Shown piece after piece: positions 15,959-23,948 of a stretch of DNA of 64,000 bases. The translations under genes and the position numbers were made by a program. This stretch comes from Streptomyces caniferus (GTDB taxonomy: Bacteria > Actinomycetota > Actinomycetes > Streptomycetales > Streptomycetaceae), in the NCBI RefSeq assembly GCF_009811555.1, contig NZ_BLIN01000005.1, positions 1,869,501 through 1,933,500 of the forward strand, given 5' to 3'. The notes under the pieces are model-generated. The model saw only the letters and a program-made list of their open reading frames with translations, had not been told where the DNA came from and did no database searches. Every line of letters begins with the position of its first letter. The stretch's first letter is position 1.

Positions 15959-16390
15959 GTGCAACGGACGGCGGCGGGGGCGGCGGTGCGCGTACGGATC
16001 GGGGTCGAGCGGGACACGGAGACCGGTGGGGCGGCGCAGTCGCTGTACACCTGGCTGAGCGGTGATCCCGAGGTGCTTGCCGCGGCCGGGCTGTCGCCGG
16101 TGCGGCGGGCCGGGGCGCCGGGGCCCATGGGGCCGGTGCTGGAGGCCGTCGAGGCGGTGTTCGACAGCGGGGTGCAGCTGGCGTCGCTGGTGGTGGCGGT
16201 GGCGAGTTGGCGCAGCACCCGGCCGCGCGCGGAGCGCGTCCACATCGAACGGGCGGGCGTCCGGGTGACGGTCGACGGCGGGGATCCCGAGGCCGTGGCG
16301 CGGGTGCTGCGGGCGCTGTCCGCGGACGGCGCCCCGGAGGCCGGGGACGGCGGGGGCGACCCGGCGGACCGGCCGGGCCGGCAGGAGTAG
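15959..16390 (+). CDS. EACC1 (effector-associated constant component 1) protein
   Basis: A 143-residue small alpha/beta protein that I recognise as the EACC1 family, which accompanies peptidase effectors in predicted bacterial conflict systems. Visible features are the SLYTWLSGDPEV opening, the Gly/Pro turn GAPGPMGPVLEAVEAVF, a hydrophobic helix LASLVVAVASW, and the closing strands VHIERAGVRVTVDGG. The C-terminal 25 residues are Gly/Asp-rich. The start is a GTG at 15959; an internal GTG at about 15986 is possible. The caspase gene begins 4 bp after its stop. The proposed role as a constant adaptor between a sensor and an effector comes from comparative genomics, not experiments. Confidence 0.78.
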   Translation: MQRTAAGAAVRVRIGVERDTETGGAAQSLYTWLSGDPEVLAAAGLSPVRRAGAPGPMGPVLEAVEAVFDSGVQLASLVVAVASWRSTRPRAERVHIERAGVRVTVDGGDPEAVARVLRALSADGAPEAGDGGGDPADRPGRQE

Positions 16391-16394
16391 CGCG

Positions 16395-17903
16395 TTGGCG
16401 GGAGCGCTGTCCGACCCGTCGCGCTCCCGCGCCGTCCTGATCGGGACGCATGCGTATACGGAGCTGGACGACATCCCGGCGGTGGAGAACAACATCGGCC
16501 GGCTGCGGGAGCTGCTGACCGACCCGGCGGTCTGGGGGCTGGCGGAGGGGCGGTGCGACGTCCTGCTGCAGCCGTCCCGGCAGACGGTCCTGGACACGGT
16601 GTACGACGCCGCCGCCGAGGCGACCGACACGATGGTGCTGTATTACGCCGGCCACGGCCTGGTCCACCCGCAGTCGGGCGAGCTCCACCTCGCGCTGCCC
16701 GGCTCGCACCCGGACCGGCCGCACACGGCGCTGCGCTACGAGGAGCTGCGGTCGATCCTGCTCTCCCCGGCGGGCGGGCGCCCCTCGGCCCGGCGCAAGG
16801 TGGTCGTTCTGGACTGCTGCTGGAGCGGTCTGGCGCTGGGCGGTCTGATGCACGGCGGGGACCTGGTGCCCGGGGTCGCCGTCGAGGGTGCGTGCGTGCT
16901 GACCGCCACCGCGGCCACGCGTCAGGCGCTGGCCCCGCCCGGAGAGACGTACACCGCGTTCACGGGTGAGCTGATCCGGATCCTCGACGCCGGGGCGCCG
17001 GGGCGGCCCGACCCGCTGAGCATGTCGGCGCTCTTCGAGGAGCTGACGGCGGCGCTCCGGGCGAAGTCCCGGCCACAGCCGCAGCAGAGCAACCGCAACT
17101 CCGCGGGGCGGATCTGCCTGTTCCGCAACCGCGCCGGGGCGGCGGGCCCGCGACCGGCCGGGGAGAACGGGCCGCCGCGGTCCCCGGCACCTCCGGCCGA
17201 GGAGGGCGGCGCGGTGTCCGGACAGCGCGCGGCGCCGTGGCCTCCCGTGGCGGCAGCGGCGCCTTCGGCCGGCGAACGGGCCTCCTCCTGGCCGGAGTTC
17301 GTCCCTGTCGCCCTCTCCGGGACGCGGACGGTGCGGCTGGGCCGGTATCCGGTCACCCACGCGCAGTTCCGCCTCTTCCTCCGCGATCCGGAGAACGAGC
17401 GGTGGCGTCCGGCGGCCGCGCGGGCGGCGGGCCGGTACGTGGACGACAACTACCTGGCGGGCTGGGACGGGGTGGACTTCCCGCCGGGGCGCGGCGGCCA
17501 TCCGGTGGTCGCGGTGAGCTTTCCCGCGGCCCGCGCCTATGCGGCCTGGGCGGGCCGTGGGCTCGGGCTGCCGCTGCGGCTGCCGACCGCGGCGGAGTGG
17601 GCGCTGGCGGCACGGGCCGGGCGGACCGGGGAGTGGTGGCACGAGGACATCGCGGCGGGCCGGGTCAACTTCCGCGGAAGTCATGCCGAGTTGGCGCCGA
17701 TCGGGGAATTCCCACCGAACCCGTACAACATCGGCGATCTGCTCGGTAACGTCTGGGACATCTGCGTGGACGACACGGGTGCGCCGGTGTTGCGCGGCGG
17801 GGCCTTCGACACGCCCGCGGCGCGGCTGTGCGAGGAGCTGTCACCACGGTCACCCGTCGAGTGCCGGGGGAACGTCGGATTCCGGTGCGTCGGCGACAGC
17901 TGA
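16395..17903 (+). CDS. Caspase-family peptidase fused to an FGE-sulfatase/C-lectin-like domain
   Basis: A 502-residue fusion. Residues 10-220 form a caspase (C14, metacaspase-like) domain with the catalytic dyad His87 (YYAGHG) and Cys142 (LDCCWSG). A Pro/Ala-rich linker (about 225-298) leads to a formylglycine-generating-enzyme-like domain (about 300-502) with RYPVTHAQF, HPVVAVSFPAARAYAAWAG, LPTAAEWALAARAG, LGNVWDICVDD, RGGAF and GFRCV. The catalytic CxxYC pattern of true FGE is absent, so this half probably binds a ligand rather than oxidises a cysteine. The start is TTG 16395, 4 bp after EACC1. In related systems such a caspase is the effector and the lectin-fold domain the recognition part. 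No signal peptide is present. Confidence 0.85.
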   Translation: MAGALSDPSRSRAVLIGTHAYTELDDIPAVENNIGRLRELLTDPAVWGLAEGRCDVLLQPSRQTVLDTVYDAAAEATDTMVLYYAGHGLVHPQSGELHLALPGSHPDRPHTALRYEELRSILLSPAGGRPSARRKVVVLDCCWSGLALGGLMHGGDLVPGVAVEGACVLTATAATRQALAPPGETYTAFTGELIRILDAGAPGRPDPLSMSALFEELTAALRAKSRPQPQQSNRNSAGRICLFRNRAGAAGPRPAGENGPPRSPAPPAEEGGAVSGQRAAPWPPVAAAAPSAGERASSWPEFVPVALSGTRTVRLGRYPVTHAQFRLFLRDPENERWRPAAARAAGRYVDDNYLAGWDGVDFPPGRGGHPVVAVSFPAARAYAAWAGRGLGLPLRLPTAAEWALAARAGRTGEWWHEDIAAGRVNFRGSHAELAPIGEFPPNPYNIGDLLGNVWDICVDDTGAPVLRGGAFDTPAARLCEELSPRSPVECRGNVGFRCVGDS

Positions 17904-17919
17904 CGACGAGAGGAGACCC

Positions 17920-20451
17920 ATGCGGGGGGACGCCGTCGACGAGGTGCTCAAGCGGTTGCCGTACAGCTGGACCGCGGACGAGGCCGAACGGGTCGGGCAG
18001 CGGTTCCGGGAGAGCCGGCCGGCCGCGCCCCGGCGCCTGGTGAAGAGGTTGTGGCAGTACTGGATCCGGATGTCCCCGGACGAGCCGCTGTTCGGCGACA
18101 CCGAGGACGATCTCGCGCTGCTGCTGCACGCCCGGGCGCTGGGACTGGAGGCGCCGGGCGGTGATCCCGGGCCGGAGGACGGCCCGATCGCGCGGTGCGC
18201 CCGGCGGGCCGCGGAAGGGGCGGAGTGCGGGCCGCTGTTCCCCGCGCCGCCCGCCTGGGGGCCGAAGGCCGCGCTCGCGCCGCAGGTGCGCGCGGCGCTC
18301 CCCTCGTCGCTGCTGCGGGCGTGGGTGGCCGGGGACGATCAGGGCCCGGTGGAGGTGCTGGTGGTCGGCGAGGGCATCCCGGAGATCCGGCAGCAAGTGG
18401 TGCAGGCGGCGCTGACGACCTGTCTGCGGGTCAACGGCCTCAGCGACCCGGACAGCGGTGACTTCGTCGGGGACCACATCGGCGTCGGGCTGATCCGGGT
18501 GACGGCCGGGCTGTCCGGCGCCCCGGCCCAGGCCGACATCCCGTCGGTGTTCCGTGCCCGGTCGGTGACGGTGGCGGACGGCGCGTCGTCGACGGCCCGC
18601 GGGGCGCTGCGCGACTTCGTCGGGCTGCTGCGGTCGCTGGCCGACGAGACCAGCCTGGTGGAGGTCGTGGACCTCGCGTACGCGGACCTGCTGGCGTACG
18701 CCCAGGGGCTGCGGGCGCTGGCGGACCGGGCGGCGGGCGAGACGGACCGGGCGTTCCTCCGTGCGCCGCGCGAAGAGGACGGCGGGCCGGTGTCCCTCCA
18801 GCCGTACCTGCGGACGGTCCGGGGGCACGGGGCGAGTCTGGGGGTGGAGTTCAGCCCGGACCTGTTCACCACGGATGCCTATCTGCGCGTCGAGCAGGCC
18901 CATCAGCGGGTGCTGTCGCAGCGGCTGACCATGGACGCCCGGCTGCGCCTGGACCAGCTGGAGACGGAGATCGAGCAGCTGACCGCCGATCTGGAGGCCT
19001 TCCACCGGGCGAACGAGGAGGAGCGGCGGGGGCTGTGGCCGGCGACGGTGCTGCTGGTGGAGCGCTTCGACGAGCCGACCGGCCGGACCATCCGGCTCAC
19101 CGAGCCCGAGGAGCGGGAGACCGAGCAGTACTACCAGGTCAATGTGCCGCAGCTGATCTCGATGCGGGAGAAGTGGGCCCGGCGCATGGGCGAGCTGGTC
19201 GAGCAACTGGAGGCGGCGGTGCACCGGCCGCACGCCCCGGCGCGGCAGGTGGCCGCAGGCCGGTTCCTCGACGCCGCCGTGCGGGGCGTCGTCCCGGACG
19301 AGAGCCCCGCCACCGAACGGGCCTTCGGCGCCTGGTGCAAGGAGGTCGCGCCGATGCTCCGGTTCGAGTGGCGGTGCGCGCTGCGCCGGCACGGCATCGC
19401 GCCGTCGGACGTGTTCACTGCGCACTCGGTGCTGATCAGTCGCTATCTGCCGCCGGCGGGTGAGGACCCGGCGCTGCTGTTCAGCCACCCGTACACGCTG
19501 GTGGACCCCGCCCGCTCCGCGGTGCTCGCCGACGCCGAGCGCGCCGTGATGGTGGTGCGCGACGCCACCGACCACGCCGAGCCGGCCCCGGCCGAGACCA
19601 CCGGGCCGACCGCCGCGGCACTCTGGGACGGCCTCGCCGAGCTGGCCGAAAGCCCCGGCGTCGAGGAAGAGTTCGGCCGCAGGTTCCTGGAGGCGCTGCG
19701 GGCGCAGCCGGAGGGGATCGCCCGCCGGATGATCGAAGCCCTCCAGCCGGCCGGGCCCACCGCCGCAGAGGCGGACGCGGTCGAGGTGGCGCTGCGGACC
19801 GCCGAACGGCACACCTCGCTCGGCGAGGGGATGGACCGGGCGCTGATGGCGATGCGCAACGAGGCGTTCCTGACCGCACGGGAGTGTCTGGACGACATCC
19901 GTACCGCACCGCAGTGGCAGGCCCGCGTCTGGCTGCTGCGGGCGATCGTGGAGTGCCGTGCCGCCCGGCTGGAGTCCCGTGAGATCCCCGGTCTGCTCGG
20001 CCACCAGATGCCCGGCCTCCCCGACGCGGCGCTGCGGGCCCTGGACGAAGCGGGCACCGCGGACGAGGAGTTCACCCGGGCCTGGCTGGAGACCCTGCCC
20101 GAGGCCGGTCTCGACAAGGGCATCCGGCGGCTGTTCCAGGGCCTGCCGCGGGCGCGGGCCGGCTGCACGGGGGATCCGCTGAACAAGGTGAGCGCGGAGC
20201 GGGAGTACGCGGTGTGGCTCTTCCGGCGTGCGGTGGAGAACGCCCGGCTGGCCCGGCAGCTGGACGAGGCCGGGGAGGAGCTGGCCGAACATCAGGAGGC
20301 CGTGGACGCGGCGCTGGCCAAGCTGGGCGGGGCGCTGGAGGAGATTCTGCTGGGTCCGTATGTCGGGGGTTCGCGGGGTGCGGCCGAGGAGCTCTTCGAG
20401 GTCCTCTCCGGGCAGGAGCCGCCGCGCTACGGCCGGGTGGCGGGGAGGTAG
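17920..20451 (+). CDS. Uncharacterised 843-residue protein of the caspase module
   Basis: I do not recognise a family. The ATG at 17920 has a strong GAGAGGAGA ribosome site 16 bp after the caspase gene. The N-terminal ~75 residues are a basic helical domain (LKRLPYSWTADEAERVGQRF). A region near 140-220 alternates hydrophobic strands and helices (VEVLVVGEGIPEIRQQVVQAAL). A coiled coil of about 30 residues lies near 341-370 (LDQLETEIEQLTADLEAF). The C-terminal 250 residues are helical and repeat-like. There is no P-loop, signal peptide or membrane helix. Position and length suggest the sensor, scaffold or substrate of the caspase effector, which is inference. The high-GC codon use matches its neighbours. 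Confidence 0.75.
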   Translation: MRGDAVDEVLKRLPYSWTADEAERVGQRFRESRPAAPRRLVKRLWQYWIRMSPDEPLFGDTEDDLALLLHARALGLEAPGGDPGPEDGPIARCARRAAEGAECGPLFPAPPAWGPKAALAPQVRAALPSSLLRAWVAGDDQGPVEVLVVGEGIPEIRQQVVQAALTTCLRVNGLSDPDSGDFVGDHIGVGLIRVTAGLSGAPAQADIPSVFRARSVTVADGASSTARGALRDFVGLLRSLADETSLVEVVDLAYADLLAYAQGLRALADRAAGETDRAFLRAPREEDGGPVSLQPYLRTVRGHGASLGVEFSPDLFTTDAYLRVEQAHQRVLSQRLTMDARLRLDQLETEIEQLTADLEAFHRANEEERRGLWPATVLLVERFDEPTGRTIRLTEPEERETEQYYQVNVPQLISMREKWARRMGELVEQLEAAVHRPHAPARQVAAGRFLDAAVRGVVPDESPATERAFGAWCKEVAPMLRFEWRCALRRHGIAPSDVFTAHSVLISRYLPPAGEDPALLFSHPYTLVDPARSAVLADAERAVMVVRDATDHAEPAPAETTGPTAAALWDGLAELAESPGVEEEFGRRFLEALRAQPEGIARRMIEALQPAGPTAAEADAVEVALRTAERHTSLGEGMDRALMAMRNEAFLTARECLDDIRTAPQWQARVWLLRAIVECRAARLESREIPGLLGHQMPGLPDAALRALDEAGTADEEFTRAWLETLPEAGLDKGIRRLFQGLPRARAGCTGDPLNKVSAEREYAVWLFRRAVENARLARQLDEAGEELAEHQEAVDAALAKLGGALEEILLGPYVGGSRGAAEELFEVLSGQEPPRYGRVAGR

Positions 20452-20454
20452 GGC

Positions 20455-21819
20455 ATGGACAACGAGCTGTACGTCGTATGGATGGTGCGGACCTCGGACC
20501 GCGCGATGGCCGCTGCGGAGGAGGCGCTGGGGAATTTCGCCGCACAGGATCTGCTGCACCGGATCGACCGGTTCGGGGCGGCCGAGAGCCGGCTCACGGA
20601 GCTGGCGGCCCGGATCCGGGCCGCCTTCACCCCGCCCGAGCTGCCCGCCGTGTTCACCGGGCGGCATCTGCATCTGCTGGTCGGTCCCGCCGCCCAGCCG
20701 CTGCTGGCGGAGCTGCTGCGGTGTCCGGAGTCCGATGTGTTCGCCACGCTCTTCGACGCGCATCAGCTCGCGCAGGCGCTGCGCGAGACGGGGCCGCACC
20801 AGGACGGCATCGACGACGCCGAGTTGCTGCTGCTGGCGCTGCTGGCCCGGCTGCCCCGGCTCGCCGCCCGGCACGGCCTGGAGTCCCGTGACTGGGGCGG
20901 CTTCGTCGAGGACCGGGGCTGGCTGACCCCGTACGCGGGAGACCGGCTCACCGAGCTGGCCCGGCGTCGCGAGTGGCCGGCCGACGCCGCGCCCACGCAG
21001 ATCCTCGCGGGCCTCCTGGAAGGCGTCGGCGGGCGGCGGGACGCCGACCGGGCGTCGCAGTTCGACGCGCTGGCGCTGATCGAGCTGCGCCGGCGGACCG
21101 GCCTGCTCAGCGAGCAACTGCGCGGGGACGCGCTGGAGCATGCGGAGGAGGCCGCGCGGCTGGCGCCCGATCTGACCAGCGTCAGCCGGCTGCCCGCATG
21201 GCTGGAGCTGTACGAGCAGCAGGCGGTGGCCCTGGGCATGCGGCGGTTGTTCACCGGCTGCGTGACGGTCGGCGAGCAGCTCGCGGGGCTGCACAGCCAG
21301 CCGCCGCCGGAGACCGGCAAGCCGAAGCCCGACGAGAATCTGCAGGTGATCAACGAGGTCCGCTACGGCTTCCTGAAGCGGCGGATGTCGTTCGACATCG
21401 CCTGCGAGGTGGAGGGGTCCTCGCACCCCGTGGTCGTACTGCGCTGCCGGGGTGTGACGCCGGAGCAGTATCCGGTCGTCCGTGACACCGTCCACCGGCT
21501 GCGCGGCAGTGATCTCTCCGCGCAGGGGGAGGGACTCGGCGAGCGGCTGCTCAACACCGCGGTGCCGCAGCGGCTGGGCCTGCCGGGACGGCTGCGCTCC
21601 GCCCTGCGCGACCACAGCACCGAGGCGGTCCAGTGTGTGGTGCTGACCGGCATCCGCCGGCCGGTCGCGGTGCCGGCGCCGTGGTGCGACCACCTGCGCA
21701 CGGCGCTGCCGTACGCGTCGCCGTCCGGCGCGGACAGCGTGTTTCCCGCGGTGCCGGACGTGACGCGGGCGCTGCGGGCGAGCGTGCCGGGGTCGCGACG
21801 GGTGGTCGAGGTGGAGTGA
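20455..21819 (+). CDS. Uncharacterised 454-residue protein of the caspase module
   Basis: This starts 3 bp after the previous stop, so it is certainly cotranscribed. I cannot assign a family. The N-terminus (NELYVVWMVRTSDRAMAAAEEAL) is followed by a Leu-rich helical region (DDAELLLLALLARLPRLAARHG). The C-terminal third looks like a beta-rich domain: MSFDIACEVEGSSHPVVVLRC, then TEAVQCVVLTGIRRPVAVPAPW. No catalytic or nucleotide-binding motif is evident. It could be a trypsin-free VMAP-C-like or other conflict-system partner, but I see no motif strong enough to name it. Confidence 0.72.
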   Translation: MDNELYVVWMVRTSDRAMAAAEEALGNFAAQDLLHRIDRFGAAESRLTELAARIRAAFTPPELPAVFTGRHLHLLVGPAAQPLLAELLRCPESDVFATLFDAHQLAQALRETGPHQDGIDDAELLLLALLARLPRLAARHGLESRDWGGFVEDRGWLTPYAGDRLTELARRREWPADAAPTQILAGLLEGVGGRRDADRASQFDALALIELRRRTGLLSEQLRGDALEHAEEAARLAPDLTSVSRLPAWLELYEQQAVALGMRRLFTGCVTVGEQLAGLHSQPPPETGKPKPDENLQVINEVRYGFLKRRMSFDIACEVEGSSHPVVVLRCRGVTPEQYPVVRDTVHRLRGSDLSAQGEGLGERLLNTAVPQRLGLPGRLRSALRDHSTEAVQCVVLTGIRRPVAVPAPWCDHLRTALPYASPSGADSVFPAVPDVTRALRASVPGSRRVVEVE

Positions 21820-21847
21820 CGTATTCCCCGAATTTCCCAACTATGCT
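21817..21847 (+). promoter_or_regulatory. Candidate promoter of the Bax-inhibitor-like gene
   Basis: TATGCT (21842-21847) lies 49 bp before the start codon in an AT-richer patch; TGACGT (21817-21822) is a possible -35 with 19-bp spacing. Confidence 0.4.
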
Positions 21848-21895
21848 GGGACAACGAAGAGTTGTGCACCCCACTCGATCCCTCCGGGAGGGCCG

Positions 21896-22651
21896 GTGCC
21901 CACGACGAGCAACCCCGCGATCCGTAACCTGCTGACCCTGGACGGTGCGGTCGCGCCGGCCGCCCCGGGCGCGTCCCGGGCGGCTCCGGCAGCCGCCGAC
22001 CGTCCGATCACCCTCGACGACATCGTCGTCAAGACCGTGGCCGTCCTGGGTGTCCTCGTGGTGAGCGCCTTCCTCACCGCCTTCCTGGGCCTCGCCTTCC
22101 TCGCCCTGCCCGCGGTGGTCGTCGGGCTGGGACTGGGGATCTACCTGGCCGTCCGGCCCCGGCCCAGCGCCGCACTGACCCTGCTGTACGCGACGGCCCA
22201 GGGGATCGTGCTCGGAGCGGCGACGCAGTTCTTCGACGCGCTGCAGCCGGGCGTCGGCACCCGGGCCGTGATCGGCACCGGCTGCCTCTTCGCCGGGATG
22301 CTCGCGGCCTACCGCACACGGGCGGTCCGGGTCAGTGCGAAGGCGACCCGCTGGGCGGTCGGGACGGTCTGCGGGCTGGTGGTGCTGTTCCTGGCGGACC
22401 TGGTCGCGTCGTGGGGTTTTGGAGCGGACCTCGGGCTGCGGGAGGGGGGAGGCCTGGCGATCGCCGTCAGCGCGGTGGCGATCGCCGCCGCGTCCTACTT
22501 CCTGCTGGTGGAGTTCGAGGCGGCCAACCGCTTCCTGCAGTCCGGCGCCTCGCACCGGTGGGCCTGGTACGTCGCGTTCGGGCTGGTGATGACCCTGGTC
22601 TGGCTCTACTGGGAGATCCTGCGGCTGCTGTCGTATCTCCGCTGGTGGTGA
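21896..22651 (+). CDS. Bax inhibitor-1/YccA family membrane protein
   Basis: A 251-residue integral membrane protein with about seven hydrophobic segments. The soluble N-terminal ~45 residues include NPAIRNL, and the polypeptide ends WEILRLLSYLRWW. The final segment with FEAANRFLQSGASHRWAWYVAFG is characteristic of the BI-1/YccA family, which includes calcium-leak channels and, in eukaryotes, suppressors of cell death. The GTG start at 21896 has GGGAGGG upstream. It lies directly after the caspase module in the same direction but has its own promoter-like sequence; whether it belongs functionally to that module is open. Confidence 0.85.
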   Translation: MPTTSNPAIRNLLTLDGAVAPAAPGASRAAPAAADRPITLDDIVVKTVAVLGVLVVSAFLTAFLGLAFLALPAVVVGLGLGIYLAVRPRPSAALTLLYATAQGIVLGAATQFFDALQPGVGTRAVIGTGCLFAGMLAAYRTRAVRVSAKATRWAVGTVCGLVVLFLADLVASWGFGADLGLREGGGLAIAVSAVAIAAASYFLLVEFEAANRFLQSGASHRWAWYVAFGLVMTLVWLYWEILRLLSYLRWW

Positions 22652-22754
22652 GGGCGGCCCGGCTCCCCTCCCCCGCGGAATTTGCGATGCGGACGGCCGC
22701 CGTTCGTGCCTAAGGTGCGCCCGTCGGTGGAGTGGAAGAGGGGCTGGCGGACGG

Positions 22755-23429
22755 ATGCTGATTTTCGATGCGGACGACACGTTGTGGGAGAACAACGTGG
22801 TCTTCGAGCGGGTCATCGACGAGTTCCTGGAGTGGATGACCCACCCCGGACTCGACCGGGCCGGGGTGCGGGCCGTGCTCGACGGGATCGAGGCGGCGAA
22901 CGCGGTGACCCTCGGATACGGCAGCAAGGTGTTCCTGCACAGCCTCGGGGAGTGTGTGGCGCGGCTGCGGGGCCGGGCCGCGACGGCCGAGGAGACGGCG
23001 CGGATCTCCGGATGGGCCGCGGCCTTCGACCGGGACCACGTGGAGCTGATCCCCGGGGTGGCCGAGACCCTGGCCGAACTGGCCCGGCGGCACGATCTGC
23101 TGCTGCTGACGAAGGGCGACACCGAGGAGCAGCGGCGGAAGGTGACGGCCTCCGGGCTGGCCGGGCACTTCCGGGAGGTCCACATCGTGGCGGAGAAGAA
23201 CACCGCCACCTACGAAGACCTGATCCGTACCCACGGGCTCGACCCGGCCTCGGCGTGGATGATCGGCAACTCCCCGAAGTCGGACATCCTGCCCGCCCGT
23301 TCCGCCGGTCTGAACGCGGTGTTCATCCCGCACGACCACACCTGGGTCCTGGAGCACGACGAGCTCGACGCCGCCGACGAGAAGGTGCTGCGGCTGTCGG
23401 CGTTCGGTGACCTGCTGCGGCACTTCTGA
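22755..23429 (+). CDS. HAD-family hydrolase
   Basis: A 224-residue haloacid-dehalogenase-type phosphatase. Motif I FDADDT gives nucleophile Asp5 and acid Asp7; motif II is LLLTKGD; the lysine motif is VAEKNTATY; motif IV is IGNSPKSDILPA. The helical cap between motifs I and II (about 15-90) makes it a C1-cap member. The substrate is not predictable. A Nudix gene follows 15 bp downstream in the same direction, so the two probably form an operon. Confidence 0.87.
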   Translation: MLIFDADDTLWENNVVFERVIDEFLEWMTHPGLDRAGVRAVLDGIEAANAVTLGYGSKVFLHSLGECVARLRGRAATAEETARISGWAAAFDRDHVELIPGVAETLAELARRHDLLLLTKGDTEEQRRKVTASGLAGHFREVHIVAEKNTATYEDLIRTHGLDPASAWMIGNSPKSDILPARSAGLNAVFIPHDHTWVLEHDELDAADEKVLRLSAFGDLLRHF

Positions 23430-23444
23430 GAAGGACGGGAAAAC

Positions 23445-23894
23445 ATGACAGCGGTGGGACCCAAGGTGTCCTGTGTCTTCGTATGCCATGACGGCGCCGG
23501 GCGGGTGCTGTTGGCCCGGCGGAGCGCGGGGGCCAGGGACGAGCCGGGGACCTGGGACTGCGGCGCGGGGGCGCTGGAGTTCGGCGAGTCCTTCGAGACG
23601 GCCGTGGCACGGGAGGTGCACGAGGAGTACGGCGTGCGGCCGCTCGGCATCGAACAGATCGGGGTGCGCAATGTGCTGCGCGGTGATCCGGTCGCTTCGC
23701 ACTGGGTCGCGGTGGTCTTCGCCGTACGGGTGGCGCCGGAGGCGGTGACGATCGGCGAACCGCACAAGTTCGACGCGCTCGCCTGGTTCGCTCCCCAGGA
23801 GCTGCCGGTGCCGCTGCATTCGCAGTGCGGGGAGACCCTGGAGCTGTTCGGCGCGGGGGCCGGTGCCCGGCGGCCCGGCCGTCCGCAGGACTGA
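23445..23894 (+). CDS. Nudix hydrolase
   Basis: A 149-residue Nudix-domain protein. The Nudix box starts GALEFGESFE and ends REVHEEYGV, containing the metal-binding REVHEE. The preceding strand (VFVCHDGAGRVLLARRS) and the following VASHWVAVVFAVRV are standard. The PHKFDALAWFAPQELP segment resembles members that act on nucleoside or sugar diphosphates. Spacing to the HAD gene is 15 bp with a GGACGGG ribosome site. Convergent with the ABC-F gene. Confidence 0.87.
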   Translation: MTAVGPKVSCVFVCHDGAGRVLLARRSAGARDEPGTWDCGAGALEFGESFETAVAREVHEEYGVRPLGIEQIGVRNVLRGDPVASHWVAVVFAVRVAPEAVTIGEPHKFDALAWFAPQELPVPLHSQCGETLELFGAGAGARRPGRPQD

Positions 23895-23914
23895 GGGCCG
23901 CGCTCGGGGATGGC

Positions 23915-23941
23915 GGGGCGAGGGGGCTCCCCCCCCGCCCC
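23915..23941. terminator. Convergent terminator hairpin
   Basis: GGGGCG-A-GGGGG pairs with CCCCCC-C-CGCCCC around a 2-nt CT turn, with one mismatch, between the convergent Nudix and ABC-F genes. Confidence 0.6.
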
Positions 23942-23948
23942 GATCCGT

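Noticed and set aside
17920..20451. GTPase or STAND NTPase sensor in the caspase module
   Set aside because: No Walker A or other nucleotide-binding motif can be found in the 843-residue protein.
17665..21840. 1391-codon open frame on the minus strand across the caspase module
   Set aside because: It is the shadow of four well-supported plus-strand genes with good starts and ribosome sites. In very GC-rich DNA long antisense frames are expected; the translation is Arg/Gly/His-rich without domains.
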